From: Halichoerus grypus
Lineage: Eukaryota; Chordata; Mammalia; Carnivora; Phocidae
Assembly (NCBI RefSeq): GCF_964656455.1
Contig: NC_135720.1
Coordinates: 100,204,696 to 100,268,695, forward strand
Length of the DNA stretch: 64,000 nt
Reading direction: 5' to 3'
The translations under genes and the position numbers were made by a program. Below, in pieces: positions 11,114 to 50,211 of the stretch; position 1 is the first letter of the stretch; every line of letters begins with the position of its first letter. The notes under the pieces were generated by a model. That model ran no database searches and was not told the origin of the DNA. It was given only the letters and a program-made list of their open reading frames with translations.

Positions 11114-12459
11114 GTCAGAGACAGGCCGGCCAGTGAGTAAGACTGTGCACCTCGAGATACGTCAGCCTTTCATCTCCCTCCATTCTTCTGGCTCCTCTCT
11201 CCCCACTTACCCCTGTCCTCTGAGCCTGTCCTTTTTCTCTTCCCACCTTCCTTATTTACCTTCCCACTATGACGGCACCCTGCTCTCCTCTACCTTCTCC
11301 TTGGGTTTAGATTCTCCACCGACCTCTCACTTTCAGCGTGGTGTGTGGGAATTAGGAGGTACTGCTGGAAAGAAGGTGCTTGTTCGCCTCGGAGGCCATG
11401 TCGCCATCTTCCCTGGCCACCCCAGCACCCCGAGGTTCCGCTAGGCAGAGGGCGCTTGCAAGATGACGCGGGGGTGCTCTGGCTCCACAGCTGCCTCCCC
11501 TCTAGGCTGCGGCTCTTGTTACTGTGAGGTTTTTTTGTAAGAGGTGGCAGGACTGAAGGTGACTTTCTGTGTACAGGTGGCGGTAAGGGTGAGAGATGAA
11601 ATAGGAAAGACAGGTCTAAATTGATATAAAACTGTAAATTACTAACTTGTTCTGTTTGATCTTGAAAGAGAGCAAGATGTCGTCATCTCCAACCCAAATT
11701 GGCTGAACATTGGAGGTGGCTAGCCTTTCCTGCAGTATTAATGTGAAACCACATTATTTGAAAAGTTATTTGATTCAGAACTGTGGGTATTTTACCCATA
11801 TTTTGGGGGGCTGTGGGGATGGGCTTCATCATTATTCTTTAACACATGCTAATCGTCAGTAACATATTTGTTTTACATTTTGCTTCCTTGGATGCTTGAA
11901 GCATCTTCATGGATCTTCTGAGAAAATTGAAGTGCTGTTGCCATCAGCAGTAGTTGTGTTCTTATCTAAAAATGCTGTCTGTTTTCAGCCTTTACCAATT
12001 TGGCATGTGATTTTCTGGAAGTCACCTAATAGAGGGCTCTTTCCTATTGTTTGTCCAGGTTTGGGGAACCAGTATTTTATGTAAATGAGTGTAATATGTC
12101 CTGTCTACAAATCTAGACTCAGGCAGTTTTCAAGTTACCTTTTATATCTTTACTACTGTAATGGTTCAGTCATAAATTATTTTTCTCACCTACTTTTTAA
12201 GCTAGTACATGTAGTTTATGCTTGCAAGAAGATGGATGACAAGGATCCCATGGATATGATAGGATAAAAATCATAGTAGCTTTAAAAGAATAATGGGAAT
12301 TGTTTTGTTGTATTTCTGTTTAGAGTTTGTTCTATGTACTTTTTACCCAGTTGAACATATGCATTTACAATGTTTTATCCTGACTCTTTCACTGAATACT
12401 TTTTTGAGCCTATTTCCTTTTTAAAGAAACTAAGCATAACATATTTTAAATTTGACTTG

Positions 12460-12690
12460 TGTATAATATATTTACAGATAAATGCACATATCACAATTGT
12501 ACAGTTTGACGAATTTCCACAAACTGAGTACCTCTTTATAATTAGCATTTGGATCAAGACCATCACCCCAAAGCTCCTCTCGCTCCCTTTCTGTCCTAGC
12601 CACCATAAGTAACCACTCTTCTGACTTCTAACATTAAAGATTAGTTTTGTGTATTTCCTATATATGTATATATATGTGTATATATATATA
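12460..12690 (-). repeat. L1 (old, L1M-type) relic, antisense, left part
   Basis: The text acagtttgacgaatttccac, gatcaagaccatcacccc and aagtaaccactcttctgact corresponds to an old L1 3' region in reverse. A CAN-SINE interrupts it. Confidence 0.65.
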
Positions 12691-12694
12691 TATT

Positions 12695-12884
12695 TTTTAA
12701 GATTTTATTTATTGGACAAAGAGAGAGAGAGAGCACAAGCAGGGGGAGCTGCAGGCAGAGGGAGAGGGAGAAGCAGGCTTCCTGATGAGCAGGGAGCCCG
12801 ATGTGGGGCTCAATCCCAGAACCCTGGGATCATGACCTGAGCCGAAGGCAGACGCTTAACCAACTGAGCCACCCAGGCGCCCCC
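12695..12884 (-). repeat. CAN-SINE, antisense
   Basis: Full element from the poly-T/AAGATTTTATT end to the tRNA-like end ccacccaggcgcccc, inserted into a TATATA-rich tract of the older L1. Confidence 0.94.
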
Positions 12885-13200
12885 TCTAAATATATTTTAA
12901 TAGCTACATGAAATTCTATCACTTGTATGTACTATTCACTTAGTCCTACATTGTTAGACATTGAAGATGTTTCTAAATTTTCTTTATTACAAGTAAAACT
13001 GTAGGAAACATGTATTTTTATGTAGTAACTTTCCCAGGAGTGTTGTTCCTCAGTGGAATGGCATAATCCGTTCTGACACTTTTTGTACGTACTGCCAATT
13101 TGCTTTCCAAAGTAGTAAAGGCAGTTAATATTCCCCCCAGGGGTTTATGTCTTTTGTTTCACAATCCCCTAACAAATGTTGGGTATTCTTATTTTCCTTT
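12885..13200 (-). repeat. L1 (old) relic, antisense, right part
   Basis: Contains tgctttccaaagtagt, cccctaacaaatgttgggta and similar blocks of the reversed L1 ORF2/3' region; it continues the fragment before the SINE. Confidence 0.5.
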
Positions 13201-13784
13201 AAGCTTCATTAAATTGATAGGTAGGAGATGGTATGGGAAATACAATTTTAAGCTCACTTTACTTGTTGCTTTATACATTATATGGCATGATGAATATATT
13301 GATAAAATTTACATCTTAAAATCTTTTAAAATCCTAGGTTCTGTATGTTGAGGCTGTATGACACTGACATGTATTTAGTAATTCAGATGAAGAGTGGAAT
13401 TTTGTTTAACCTTATTTATTCCTTTATTTCTCTGGATCTTAATTTCTACATCTGTAAAGTAATGAAATCAGACTTAGTCACTTAGTGTAACACTGTGCTA
13501 GTTATCAGGAATATACACCTCTAATGTAGAATCAGTTTATAAACTAGCAGAGAAGTATATATATGCATATGTATATATATTTATATAAAATTTTATACAC
13601 ATGTATTTGTATAAATATAAAATACATCTTAAATATATTTTATATAAACATAAAAAACAGTGTTCTAATATATTGTAGTGTGGGGGATGACAGATGTGTA
13701 AACAGAGAAAGTGCTGTGGTATGGATTACTAAAGAGCTCATTTAGCCCAGCTTGTGAGTTCAGGGAGAGGCTGTGAATATATTA

Positions 13785-13965
13785 TTTAAATGCAAGGACT
13801 CTCAAACCTAGTGCTGCCTGCGGTTTAAATGCTGGCTCTTCTGTGCCTTAGTTTCCTCATCTGTAAAATGGGGATAATATTAATACCTGTCTTGGTGGTG
13901 TTGTGAGGATTAAAATGCTACTCTGTGTAGTCCTTACAGCAGTGCCTGGCACATAGAAAGTCCTG
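13785..13965 (+). repeat. MIR SINE relic
   Basis: ccttagtttcctcatctgta, aaatggggataat, ttgtgaggattaaa and gtgcctggcacatag are classic MIR blocks. Confidence 0.88.
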
Positions 13966-14089
13966 TGTATTGGAGATGATGCCTTAGCCACATTAGCCAA
14001 AGAGGAACATTCTAAGTAGATGAAAGAGCAAGAGCAAGTCACAGAACTTTGATATATGCAGGGAGCTGTAGGTTATCCAGTATTTCTAG

Positions 14090-14450
14090 AACAAAATGTG
14101 TAGAGGACAAAAGCAGTGATGAGTCTGAGAGGTATGCAGAGATCAAGTCATAGAGGCCTTGAATGCCTTTTTGTCTCGCTCACCACTTTTTTCTCCAGCA
14201 CCCAACACAATGCATGTCATAAAGTAGGTATAAAAATATTTTCAATGAAAAAATTAGGAGGTTGTATTTTATCCTTTACATAATTCAGAGCCTTTGAAAA
14301 ATCTTAAGTGAAGTATGACATGATCATATTTGCATTGGTGTCAGTATGTAGAATGGATTAGAGGGTCTAAGACTGGTGGTAAACCCAGCTAAGAAAGTAT
14401 TGAGGAAAAAGACTAGAACAATGATAGTGGTTGTGGAGAAGAGGGGCCAA
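14090..14450 (-). repeat. Possible L2 relic, antisense
   Basis: Fragments such as catagaggccttgaatgcc, ttgtattttatcc and gtatgacatgatc resemble reversed L2 sequence. Weak call. Confidence 0.4.
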
Positions 14451-14619
14451 AGTTATAAAATACCAAATATAGGAACCAGAAAAGGAGAAGAGATACTAAA
14501 ATGCCACCTTTATTCCCTTCTCACCAATAGTTCCCATTTTGCCTTTTGTAAATACATGTGTACTCTCTTCTTTTTCTAGGCCAGTTCTTGTTCCTTTTGA
14601 GTGTTTTTCATGGTCCATC

Positions 14620-41685
<27,066 letters not shown>

Positions 41686-42025
41686 CATCCTGTTTTTGTG
41701 TTAGCTTTTTTCTAAAATAGTCTTTCAGTGACAATCGGAGAGTAAAACCATGTCTTCAGTTTAATTCAACACTTGATATGTGCTTTCTTGAAAGCTTTAC
41801 ATTAAAATACCTGACTTATAAGAATTTTGTGATGCTCTAATTGTATATGTACAGTCTTACTTTAAAAATTTAAAAAACATATATACCCTTAAAAACTTTA
41901 CATGTTTAATACTTCATCAGAAACTCTAGACAAAGGTATTATTTTAAAAAGTCATGATATTTATTTGAAGTATTTCTTATAAAACTATTTCTATTTTAAA
42001 AATTAAACTTTACCTAAAAAAAAAT
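41686..42025 (+). other. MMUT: MMUT 3'UTR with two candidate poly(A) signals
   Basis: AT-rich sequence after the stop codon. ATTAAA hexamers stand at 41801-41806 and 42002-42007; the second would give a 3'UTR of roughly 335 nt. No AATAAA was seen in between. Which site is used cannot be decided from sequence alone. Confidence 0.6.
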
Positions 42026-42799
42026 CTGACTAGTCCCAGTTCTTCAGTTTAGCATTATATTGACTTGAGCACCAGAAAACAAAATCCATATATGAACAAA
42101 ATAATTACACCTATCTTGGAAAAAGTACGAAGAGTATAGAGAAATATATTATGGTTGTGATCTTCAACCAAATTCTACTGGAATCACTTCAATAAGAATA
42201 TTTAATCAGACCTAAACGTTGGAATAAGGAAGAAATGGCAGAATATTTCTTCAAATCTGACTTTACTTTCTTCCTGGGCATGAACATGTGACCTCCTTAT
42301 TGCTGGGCTTGGCTCAGGACCCAGGAGAGTGGGTGTTTATGAATATTCCCTAAAATGAAAGTGTTAGGTTGTTAATATGGCTTTCTCCAGAATGATGATG
42401 TAAGTTAGGAGTGTAGAAGGGCTATGATACCTGGAAAAGCTAGTGGTATAACTCAGTCCAAGTCTGAATACAGGCCTGAGAATCAAGAGAGCCCATAGTG
42501 TAAATCACAGCCTAAGGGCGGGAAAAGGTGATATGACATGCCCCAGATCAATTAGTGAGGCAGGAGATAAAAGGGATGGATTCCTCTTTCCTCTGCCTTT
42601 TGTTCCATTCAAACCCTCAACAGATAGGATGATGCCCACAGACACTGGAGTGGGCAATCTACTTTACTAAATCCACCGATTCAAATGCTAATCTCATCCA
42701 GAAGCACCCTAACAGACACACCCGGAAATAATACACAATCAGGGCATCCTGTAGCCAGTCAAGTTGATTACCTGTCATAGGTACCTCTGACTTAAAATT

Positions 42800-43432
42800 A
42801 TCACAGAGCCCTTGTACATTGCTGGTGGGAATGTACAGGGCTGCTGCTTCAGGGGAGAATGATAGGATTCCTCAAAAAAATTGAACAGTTACCAAATGGC
42901 CCAGTAATTCTCCTAGTTTTATATCCAAAAGAACTAAAGTGGGGTCTCAGATATTTGTGCACCCATGTTCATAGCAGCTTTATTCACAATAGCCAAGAGA
43001 GAAGCAACCCAAGTGTCCTTTGAAAGATGAATGGATAAATAAAATGTGGTATATACTTAGAATACTATTCAGCCTTAAAAAAGAAGGAAATTCTGACACA
43101 TGCAGCAACATAGGTAAAACTTGAAGACAATATGCTAAGTGAAATCAGCCAGGCGCAAAAGGACAAATATGATTTCATTTATATGAGATTCCTAGAATAG
43201 TAAAATTCATAGAGACAGAAAGTAGAATAGTGGTTGCCTTGGCCTGGGGAAAGGGAATGGGACATTAAGGAATTGAGTGGTTATAGCGTTTGAGTTGGGG
43301 AAGATGAAAAGTTCCAGAGACGGATGGTGGTGATGGTTGTACAGTATGAATGAACTTAGAGCTGCAGAACTGCACACTTAAAAATGGTAAATAAGGTAAA
43401 TTTTATGTTACAGGTATTTTACCACAATAAAA
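42800..43432 (+). repeat. L1 (older, L1MA/MB-type) 3' region, sense
   Basis: cattgctggtgggaatgtac, atagcagctttattcacaat, gatgaatggataaataaaat, actattcagcc and atagtggttgcc run in L1 order to the 3' end at about 43,430. Confidence 0.9.
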
Positions 43433-43519
43433 GTATTTAGGACAGTCTTGACAGGTAGTATTTATTTTATAAATGCTATTAATATTGTTATTGTATTATT
43501 ACAATTGTTGAAAAAGAAT

Positions 43520-43740
43520 GAATGGGAAGGCAGAAAACTGGGAAGGTGGGCAGGAGCCAGGTTATGTATAGAGGCAAGTTAAGGGATTTGGACTTCATCC
43601 TGAAGATAAGGACAGAATCATAAAAGGGTTTTCACTATGGAAATAATCTGATAAGATTTATATTTAGCACAACAGCTGTGTGGAACGAGCCCTTTAATGG
43701 GGCAAGACTGGCAATGAGAGGACTGTTAGAATAATGTATT
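43520..43740 (-). repeat. L2 relic, antisense
   Basis: gccaggttatgtatagaggc, ggacttcatcctgaagataa and acagctgtgtggaacg resemble reversed L2. Confidence 0.6.
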
Positions 43741-46020
43741 AGAGAAATTCTCTTATCTAAACTTACCTGTCCTGGTGCTGCTCAGAGATGACAAACATGG
43801 AGAGGATCAGATCTTATTTTGGGAGACTGAATGGACAGAATCTGTCTTGTACCTTTAAAAAAAAATAAAAGGCTCTTGATCCTTGGGTATTCACTGTGTG
43901 GAATCTCCTATATCCCCTCACCTATTTTGGCTGTTCTTTCGTGGGCCGTTTTTGATGGGCAGTGATTTTGAGACTGGATATCCTGGCATAATGTCAAAAT
44001 CAGGAAAGGGTAAAATTACGGGATTTGTTTTCCAGTGATCCTTCTGTCAATACTAGAGTTTTTCTGGCTTTGGAAGCATCTTAGGATGATGTGTTTAGGG
44101 TACCATGAAGACATCAAAATCCTTTCCCTGCAACTTAATGGAAATGTCAGTGTTATATAAATATTATCATAGTATAGGAAGTAGAGGAGAGCTTTGAAGA
44201 GGCTTCCTTTCCGAACAAAACCTGCTCAAAAGTGGAAAAGTTAAAGCAACAAAACCAAAGAAACAGGATGATTTATTCCTCTGATTTCCATTTCAGGGAG
44301 GGGGGATTCATACAACGGAGGGGAGAGCTGAGGGGGTTGTTAAATAGCTCTAGGTCTATCTACCCACAGAAAAGGTTATGCCATGGGTCCCTGCCGCCCT
44401 CCACTAGCATCTTTAAATTCCTATCCACTTCATACTACTCAAAATTTTTCCTTTACAAAAAAAAAAAAAGGATCTAATAAAACCATTTATGTTAAGACAC
44501 TGCTAACGTAGAAGATGTTTATTTTACCAGGTATATTTTTATTTTAAATGCGGGAAAAAAAAAAACTTATCAAAGTGATGAATATGTAAATATGCTTATT
44601 GCTATCTGGTAGACACAGTAAAAATGATCTTGATGATGGTAACAATTAATGTTATTTCTACCAATAGGCAAATCCCGACTCCATTTCTGAAGAATTATGA
44701 ACCATCCTTTAGGTCATTAGGCAAAAATTTGTGCCTAACATTATGAAAAATTCAGCATTTAAAATATTTTCAAAGAAAAATCATTTTGGTTTTCTTGAAT
44801 AAACATAATGCTATTGTTTTGTTTCTCTGATCTTCCTTTTATTTTTTTTCTGCTGTACCTGTAGGTGTCTCCCTAAGTTCAGGATTATTCTATTTCCTTA
44901 AAAAATATTTGAAATGATGCGCATCTTAGAGACCCATAGGCTCTGTAAACACTGTCAGGAAAAGCACAACTCTTTAATAATCTGCTTAGATGCACCTAAT
45001 GTCATCCTTTGTGATTGTGATTTGTGGTCAATACAACTACATGTTGATAATTGTTCATGAACTGTGCTGCATTTGTGCTAAAATGATCTGTTCTTTAGCA
45101 CTGAAGCTAGAATATGACCTTAGATATGAGATTCTTACTGAATTCTATTTAGTAAATTCGTCTCTAATTCACATTAACTCATTTTAAGTTACTAATTCTT
45201 CATGGCCTATTTCCTCCCTCTGCATTCAAACCTCTTGTTATACTGACCTCCTCTTACCACTTAACATGAGATCAGGGCGTGATTTATTAAGAGTATTTAC
45301 ACACAACACAAAACACATATTTCTCTGAAGCCCCTTAAAAAAGAGCAATGCAGAATTTAATAACTTCTTTCAGGATTATTCTTTTAATACCCTTTTGGTT
45401 CTGAGATCATGGGCAAAATATAATTAAGATAAATGTCATGAATTTATGTAATATGTACTTTCATTGGTTGGTTACCATTTGTTAAATTCTAACGTGCTAT
45501 TACTTTTGGAAAATTAAAACATGAGATTTCATTGTGTTTTAGCAGTGCTGCATATGGCCAGTTAGCATTACATATGTCTATAGCAAAACAACATTTTTGC
45601 TGTTTAATTCTTTCTGTGAATGAATAGCTTAGCCTACAGCTTGCTTGGGATGGGGGTTGGGGGAGGGGGTAGAAAAATAGAGTAACGGTGATGACATTCT
45701 TAGGTTTTTCTGGACTGTTTTTACTTGACTGCAAACAGTCTGTCCTATTGTCTCCTTTAGTTTTGTCATTTTATTAGACCATATGGTCATCAGAACAATT
45801 TAGTGACAATTTTCTGTCAGAATAAATGGTTATTTAGACAATAAGTTTAAAAGGACACTAAGCAGATGACCCTCCTTGCCTCTAACATGTTCTTCGGTTT
45901 AAGGCATCCAAGACCCCTAAACATACTTTTTAAAATTACAAATTCATCTGGTAAAAGCCTAATATTAAATTAAACGTTTACATTTGATTCTAAAACATTG
46001 AGAGGCCATTGCTAATTGTG
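43741..46020. other. Intergenic, no feature recognised
   Basis: AT-rich unique-looking DNA. The ORFs present are short and lack known motifs. A poly-A/GA-rich patch occurs at 44,455-44,470. Confidence 0.5.
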
Positions 46021-46129
46021 CACAGCTTATGCACTGCCGAACTCCAGGGGGAGCCATTTATTTTGTAGTCTCCCGCGTCCTAGTCTTGCAAGGATTCTGC
46101 TGCGATTTGCCCTCTTAAAAGAGGGATGA

Positions 46130-46250
46130 TGATGGAGCCCACGTCAAATGTTTGTTTTAAGGATTAAATGAGATAATGCACGGAACCTGCTTTGAACTAT
46201 GCGGCAGACAAAGACCAATAAATGTTTTCTATAGTAATTATTATTTTTAC
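46130..46250 (+). repeat. MIR relic, sense
   Basis: gttttaaggattaaatgaga followed by taatgcacggaacctgct and ccaataaatgtttt matches the 3' half of MIR. Confidence 0.7.
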
Positions 46251-46839
46251 ACTTTATGCTAGCGTCACTTCTAGCCCTTGGAAATAAAAATAATATATGC
46301 ATTTGACATGCTTCTTATTCTCAAGGGGCTGGTAGCCAGTTTGCAGCAGATGAGCTCCTAAGGAGATTGTGACTGTGTGTTGTAAAGGAGGTCTCCATGT
46401 AGTGCTGTGAGAACACTAAAGAAGTTGCCAATTTTCTCCTGTGGCGGAAATGAAAGCTTCGAAGAGGAGACTACACCTGGAGCCTAAAACAATGAGAGAG
46501 GTTAAGTGGGCAGAAGTGTGAGTATGTAAAACAGGTAGGTGGAAACAGAGCTTATTCAGGGAAATGGGACAGTCAATGTGGGTGAAGCATGCAATTCATG
46601 ATAAGGTTGAAAAAAGGATATGGATCTTATCATTTATTAACATCTTACCGTGAAATCTTTTTAAAAAATTGATTTCCTCCAGGTAGCTCACTGATTTCAG
46701 TAGAAGATAAATTTGTGTATTATTGAAGCAGCCACACAATTTTATATATTTTTTTCTTTTTATCCTAGCTATATGAATTTTTTTCTCTCACATCCTTTTT
46801 TATAACTAAGGCCTTTGTGATAGATAATAGCTTTTTCAA

Positions 46840-46990
46840 ATGCCAATGAGATAGGAGGCGAGGAGACATTTTGCATTTCCCTTTTTGCCTACGATTGGCC
46901 AAGGCGGCCGGTGATTAGGGAGATACCTCTTGTTTTGGAATCCTTACTGATTTCTCACTAAAAATGCAGTTTAGCTCACAATAGACCTCT
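46840..46990. promoter_or_regulatory. Candidate conserved non-coding element
   Basis: Low-repeat stretch with CpGs unusual for the desert. It carries ttttgcatttccc (POU-like), cgattggccaag (CCAAT/NF1-like) and ggtgattaggg (homeobox-like). Function is inferred only from composition and motif density. Confidence 0.25.
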
Positions 46991-48204
46991 TAGTTTCAAT
47001 CCTCTTTGTAAACCTTACACTCAAACCCAGGGTCGTTGTAGTAAATATGTGTCACAAAGCAATCTGGCATCACTGGCAAATCATTCCATAGCTTGGGGGA
47101 GAAACTTTCAGATATGTGCTGTTATATATAAGTATGTTGGCAGCATCATTTAAATAAAATGGTTCAGAGGCCAAAAAAGGAAGACAAGCTGTGTTCCCTG
47201 CCTTTTTAGGTGAGAGGAGTTAATCACTTCTTACTTGGCTTGCCCAAACAGAAAGACAGTTCCCCTGCCCCCAAAACCCAGGCTTTTTGACTAGAATATT
47301 TATTTTGGTTACAAGGCAAAGAATAGAAAAGATTTCTTTCTTTTTTTTTTTTTGGTCTCAGGATTCCAAGTATCCTTTTTGCCCTCCAAAATGCTTATTA
47401 TAGAAGACATTTGAGATAATTCTAGACTTACATTTGCTAAGAACTCAGCTAAGGGTTCTTTAAAAAGTGTTCTTTAGCGAATTTGTGAGTATGAATCACT
47501 CTTCACTTGAGTAAAAATTTTTCAGTAAGATATTTTTCCTGAGGATGTGGCTAATTTGGATTACCATGATTTACTTGATAAAAGATGTCATTTTACACAT
47601 TCAAAATTTCTGTGTTCAAAGTTGCTATCCATTTGGACAATAAATTTGTAGAGCAAGAGAAGAAATAACTACTATGATTCCAAAGATGTTGCCCCAAAAT
47701 ACACTTTCCTGCATGCTTGTGCTAGAAATTCCTTTAACAGTAGACTGCATCTTTAATTCCAGTTAGGACTGAGAGTAAACTGCAAATAACTCTGGAAGAG
47801 TTATTGACAATCCATATCAGATCTTTTTACACACATGCATTTTGATCTGGAAGAGAATATAAAGGAGCTAAAGGAGTAAAAAGGGTATTTGTGTGAGTAA
47901 TAGAAGGGGGAGGGGCAGAGAAAAAGGGCAGATTGAAGTATATTCTTGCAGTGGATTTTCTGCACAACGGGAAATTTGCAGCCAAGGTATATTTTTAGTC
48001 ACCTGTGCACAGCTTATGCTCTCATCTACCCTACCACCCACCCTTATTTCCAATGAAAGTATGGCTTTATGGAGACCAAGTTTAGTTGAAGAACCAGGAG
48101 AGTCCAACACGTGTATGATAGAACAGTTTCTGAAGAGAATGTTAACAGGAACTCTGCACTCCATAGGGAACCAAGAGTGGAAAGAAAATAGTGTGCTAAG
48201 GAAT
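46991..48204. other. Intergenic, no feature recognised
   Basis: AT-rich unique-looking DNA. The two opposed ORFs at about 47,868-48,312 are overlapping frames with no known domain; the right end runs into the duplicated segment and L1 below. Confidence 0.5.
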
Positions 48205-48260
48205 GCTGCATGTACCTTTTCTCTATATGGATACATTTCCTCTGTCAAGTTCTTTTTTTT
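48205..48260. repeat. 56-bp direct duplication, left copy
   Basis: Matches 48561-48616 with two mismatches (positions 48217 and 48241). It flanks the L1/SINE composite. Confidence 0.85.
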
Positions 48261-48512
48261 TTTATTATGTTATGTCAATCACCATACCTTACATCATTTG
48301 TTTTTGATGTAGTGTTCCATGATTCATTGTTTGTGTATAATACCCAGTGCTCCATGCAGAACGTGCCCTCTTCAATACCCATCACCAGGCTAATCCATCC
48401 TCCCACCCCCCTCCCCTCTAGAACCCTCAGTTTGTTCCTCAGAGTCCATAGTCTCTCATGGTTCGTCTCCCCCTCCGATTTCCCCCCCTTCATTTTTCCC
48501 TTCCTACTATCT
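48261..48512 (-). mobile_element. L1 3'UTR fragment, antisense, within duplicated flanks
   Basis: Closely parallels 22,500-22,745: agtgttccatgattcattgt, cccagtgctccatgcagaac, gtgccctcttcaatacc. It stops at the internal A-rich segment (poly-T on plus) of the L1 3'UTR, where SINE sequence begins. No ORF2 remains. Confidence 0.9.
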
Positions 48513-48560
48513 TTTTTTTTTTTTTTTAAAGATTTTATTTATTTGACAGAGAGAGACACA
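48513..48560 (-). repeat. CAN-SINE 3'-end fragment (about 48 bp)
   Basis: Poly-T, aagattttatttatttgaca and gagagagacacag: only the 3' end of an antisense SINE, directly joined to the L1 fragment and followed by the second copy of the flanking duplication. Confidence 0.85.
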
Positions 48561-48616
48561 GCTGCATGTACCCTTTCTCTATATGGATACATTTCCACTG
48601 TCAAGTTCTTTTTTTT
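48561..48616. repeat. 56-bp direct duplication, right copy
   Basis: Partner of 48205-48260, offset 356 bp. Confidence 0.85.
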
Positions 48617-48805
48617 TTTTTAAGATTTTATTTATTTGATAGAGAGAGACACAGTGAGAGAGGGAACACAAGCAGGGGGAGTGGGAGAGGGAGAAGCAGA
48701 CTCCCGGCTGAGCAGGGAGCCCGATGTGGGGCTCGATCCCAGGACCCTGGGATCACGACCTGAGCCGAAGGCAGACGCTTAATGACTGAGCCACCCAGAT
48801 GCCCC
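48612..48805 (-). repeat. CAN-SINE, young, antisense
   Basis: Own duplication ctgtcaagttcttt at 48598-48611 and 48810-48823. Confidence 0.94.
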
Positions 48806-49144
48806 TCCTCTGTCAAGTTCTTTATTTCATTAAATAATTTGAGTATTTTTAACAGGTGCATATGTGTATATTTGTGTGTGTGTGCGCATGTGTGCATGCA
48901 CAGGGCTAAAAGAAAACATTTTCACTTCTTGTGTCTGTTGAAGTTCCACTAGATGGTGGTGAAGAAGTGCAGGTGTTGTGGAACTAACCTAATTGTGGGT
49001 ATTGATGGGTATAATGCTTCCTAAGATTTTGATTCCAATATGAATATATTTTCCTTTTTTGCTTTCTGTCCCATCGATCAAGCTTCCTCTGTAGGCTTTT
49101 ATGGTTGTGTTTGCAGGATGTAGTAGCTCAGCTCAATCTCAGTG

Positions 49145-49280
49145 AATTGTATGGAGGTATGGAAAAAGCATGGACTTGGGCATTAGACTGACCTAGGTTC
49201 TAGTTCAGCCTCTTCCACCTGTTGGATTCTGGGCAAGTTATCTACTTGTCCTAATGAGCCTCAGTTTTCTTAGTACTTTA
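49145..49280 (+). repeat. MIR relic, sense
   Basis: agcatggacttgggcattag, cctaggttctagttcagcct and tgggcaagttatctacttg are MIR core blocks. Confidence 0.85.
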
Positions 49281-49302
49281 ATACTCTTCTTGAGTGTTTT
49301 TT

Positions 49303-49500
49303 TTTTTTTTTTTAAAGATTTTATTTATTTATTTGAGAGAGAGAGAATGAGAGAGAGAGCACATGAGAGGGGGGAGGGTCAGAGGGAGGAGCAGACTCCC
49401 TGCAGAGCAGGGAGCCCGATGCGGGACTCGATCCTGGGACTCCAGGATCATGACCTGAGCCGAAGGCAGTCGCTTAACCAACTGAGCCACCCAGGCGCCC
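49303..49500 (-). repeat. CAN-SINE, young, antisense; last one in the window
   Basis: Duplication ttcttgagtgtttttt at 49287-49302 and 49501-49516. Confidence 0.95.
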
Positions 49501-50211
49501 TTCTTGAGTGTTTTTTATATGAATGTGTGTCTCAGACAGAGTAAACACTGAAGAATGTTAGTTTTATTTCCCTTAGAGAGAAAGAAAACAAATGTATGGT
49601 TTATCCAATAAGACAATGGACAAATTTTTCACTCAGTTAAGACTGGAACGAAAAAAAATCAGATTTTTTATTTTACCTTAACTACTACAAATATCAGAGG
49701 ACACTAGTACATAAGGTATGATATTTAGTCTGTTTCCAAGGTGTGGATTTGTGATGTATAGAAATCTTCAGCAGCACATCCAAAGTAAGTTCTGTAAATG
49801 GATTTGACTTGAGTCACCTTGTCAGTTTAGAAACAATATCATAAATATAAATGACAAAGTCCCAAGGAAAGGCAACAGACATGCCACTTTGCTAGCTTTC
49901 ACAAAACCTAATTTTCCATGCAATCTCTAGTGCATTAAAAAAAATGAAATGTAACATCAGTGTTGAAGACTATTTCCAGATGGCCTTTTATTAGCTGCTG
50001 AGGGGGCTGCTTCTATTCTCTATCAACTGTGCACATTGCAGCAACAATTTTCACCTTTATATGCAATAAGCTATCATTGTTGTATGAGACACTGAATGAC
50101 ACATGGAGGACTGGTCCCTGAAATATATTTTGAAATGCCACGTGCATGGCATAGTTCATATGACCACAAATCTGGATTTGCTCTATTTACTTGAAGGTCA
50201 GATAGTGTTGG

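Larger units (their letters stand above)
10440..11540. promoter_or_regulatory. CpG island and bidirectional CENPQ/MMUT promoter
   Basis: CpG dinucleotides are frequent here and scarce in the surrounding AT-rich DNA. The island separates divergent CENPQ (minus) and MMUT (plus), the arrangement I know from human, where the starts are about 100 bp apart. It is TATA-less. Motifs cluster at 10,876-11,040: ETS CCGGAAGTG (10876-10884), GC box GTGGGCGGG (10882-10890), second ETS-like CCGGAAAT (10897-10904), CRE-like ACGTCA (10941-10946), CCAAT box in reverse GATTGGC (10976-10982) and C/EBP-like TTGCGCAA (11033-11040). ETS plus NF-Y/CRE combinations are typical of bidirectional housekeeping promoters. 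Confidence 0.85.
11114..14579 (+). other. MMUT: MMUT intron 1
   Basis: It begins inside the CpG island and turns AT-rich after about 11,560. It holds an L1 relic, a CAN-SINE, a MIR and a possible L2. From 11,600 to 12,450 I see only unique AT-rich sequence. Confidence 0.7.

Noticed and set aside
11046..11444. 132-codon plus-strand ORF in the CpG island, considered as a coding first exon
   Set aside because: It reads through both likely MMUT first-exon donors, is compositionally driven by GC-rich DNA and matches no known protein.
48210..48763. ORFs of 65-137 codons across the 48.2-48.8 kb region
   Set aside because: They run through L1 3'UTR, poly-T and SINE sequence; no real protein is implied.
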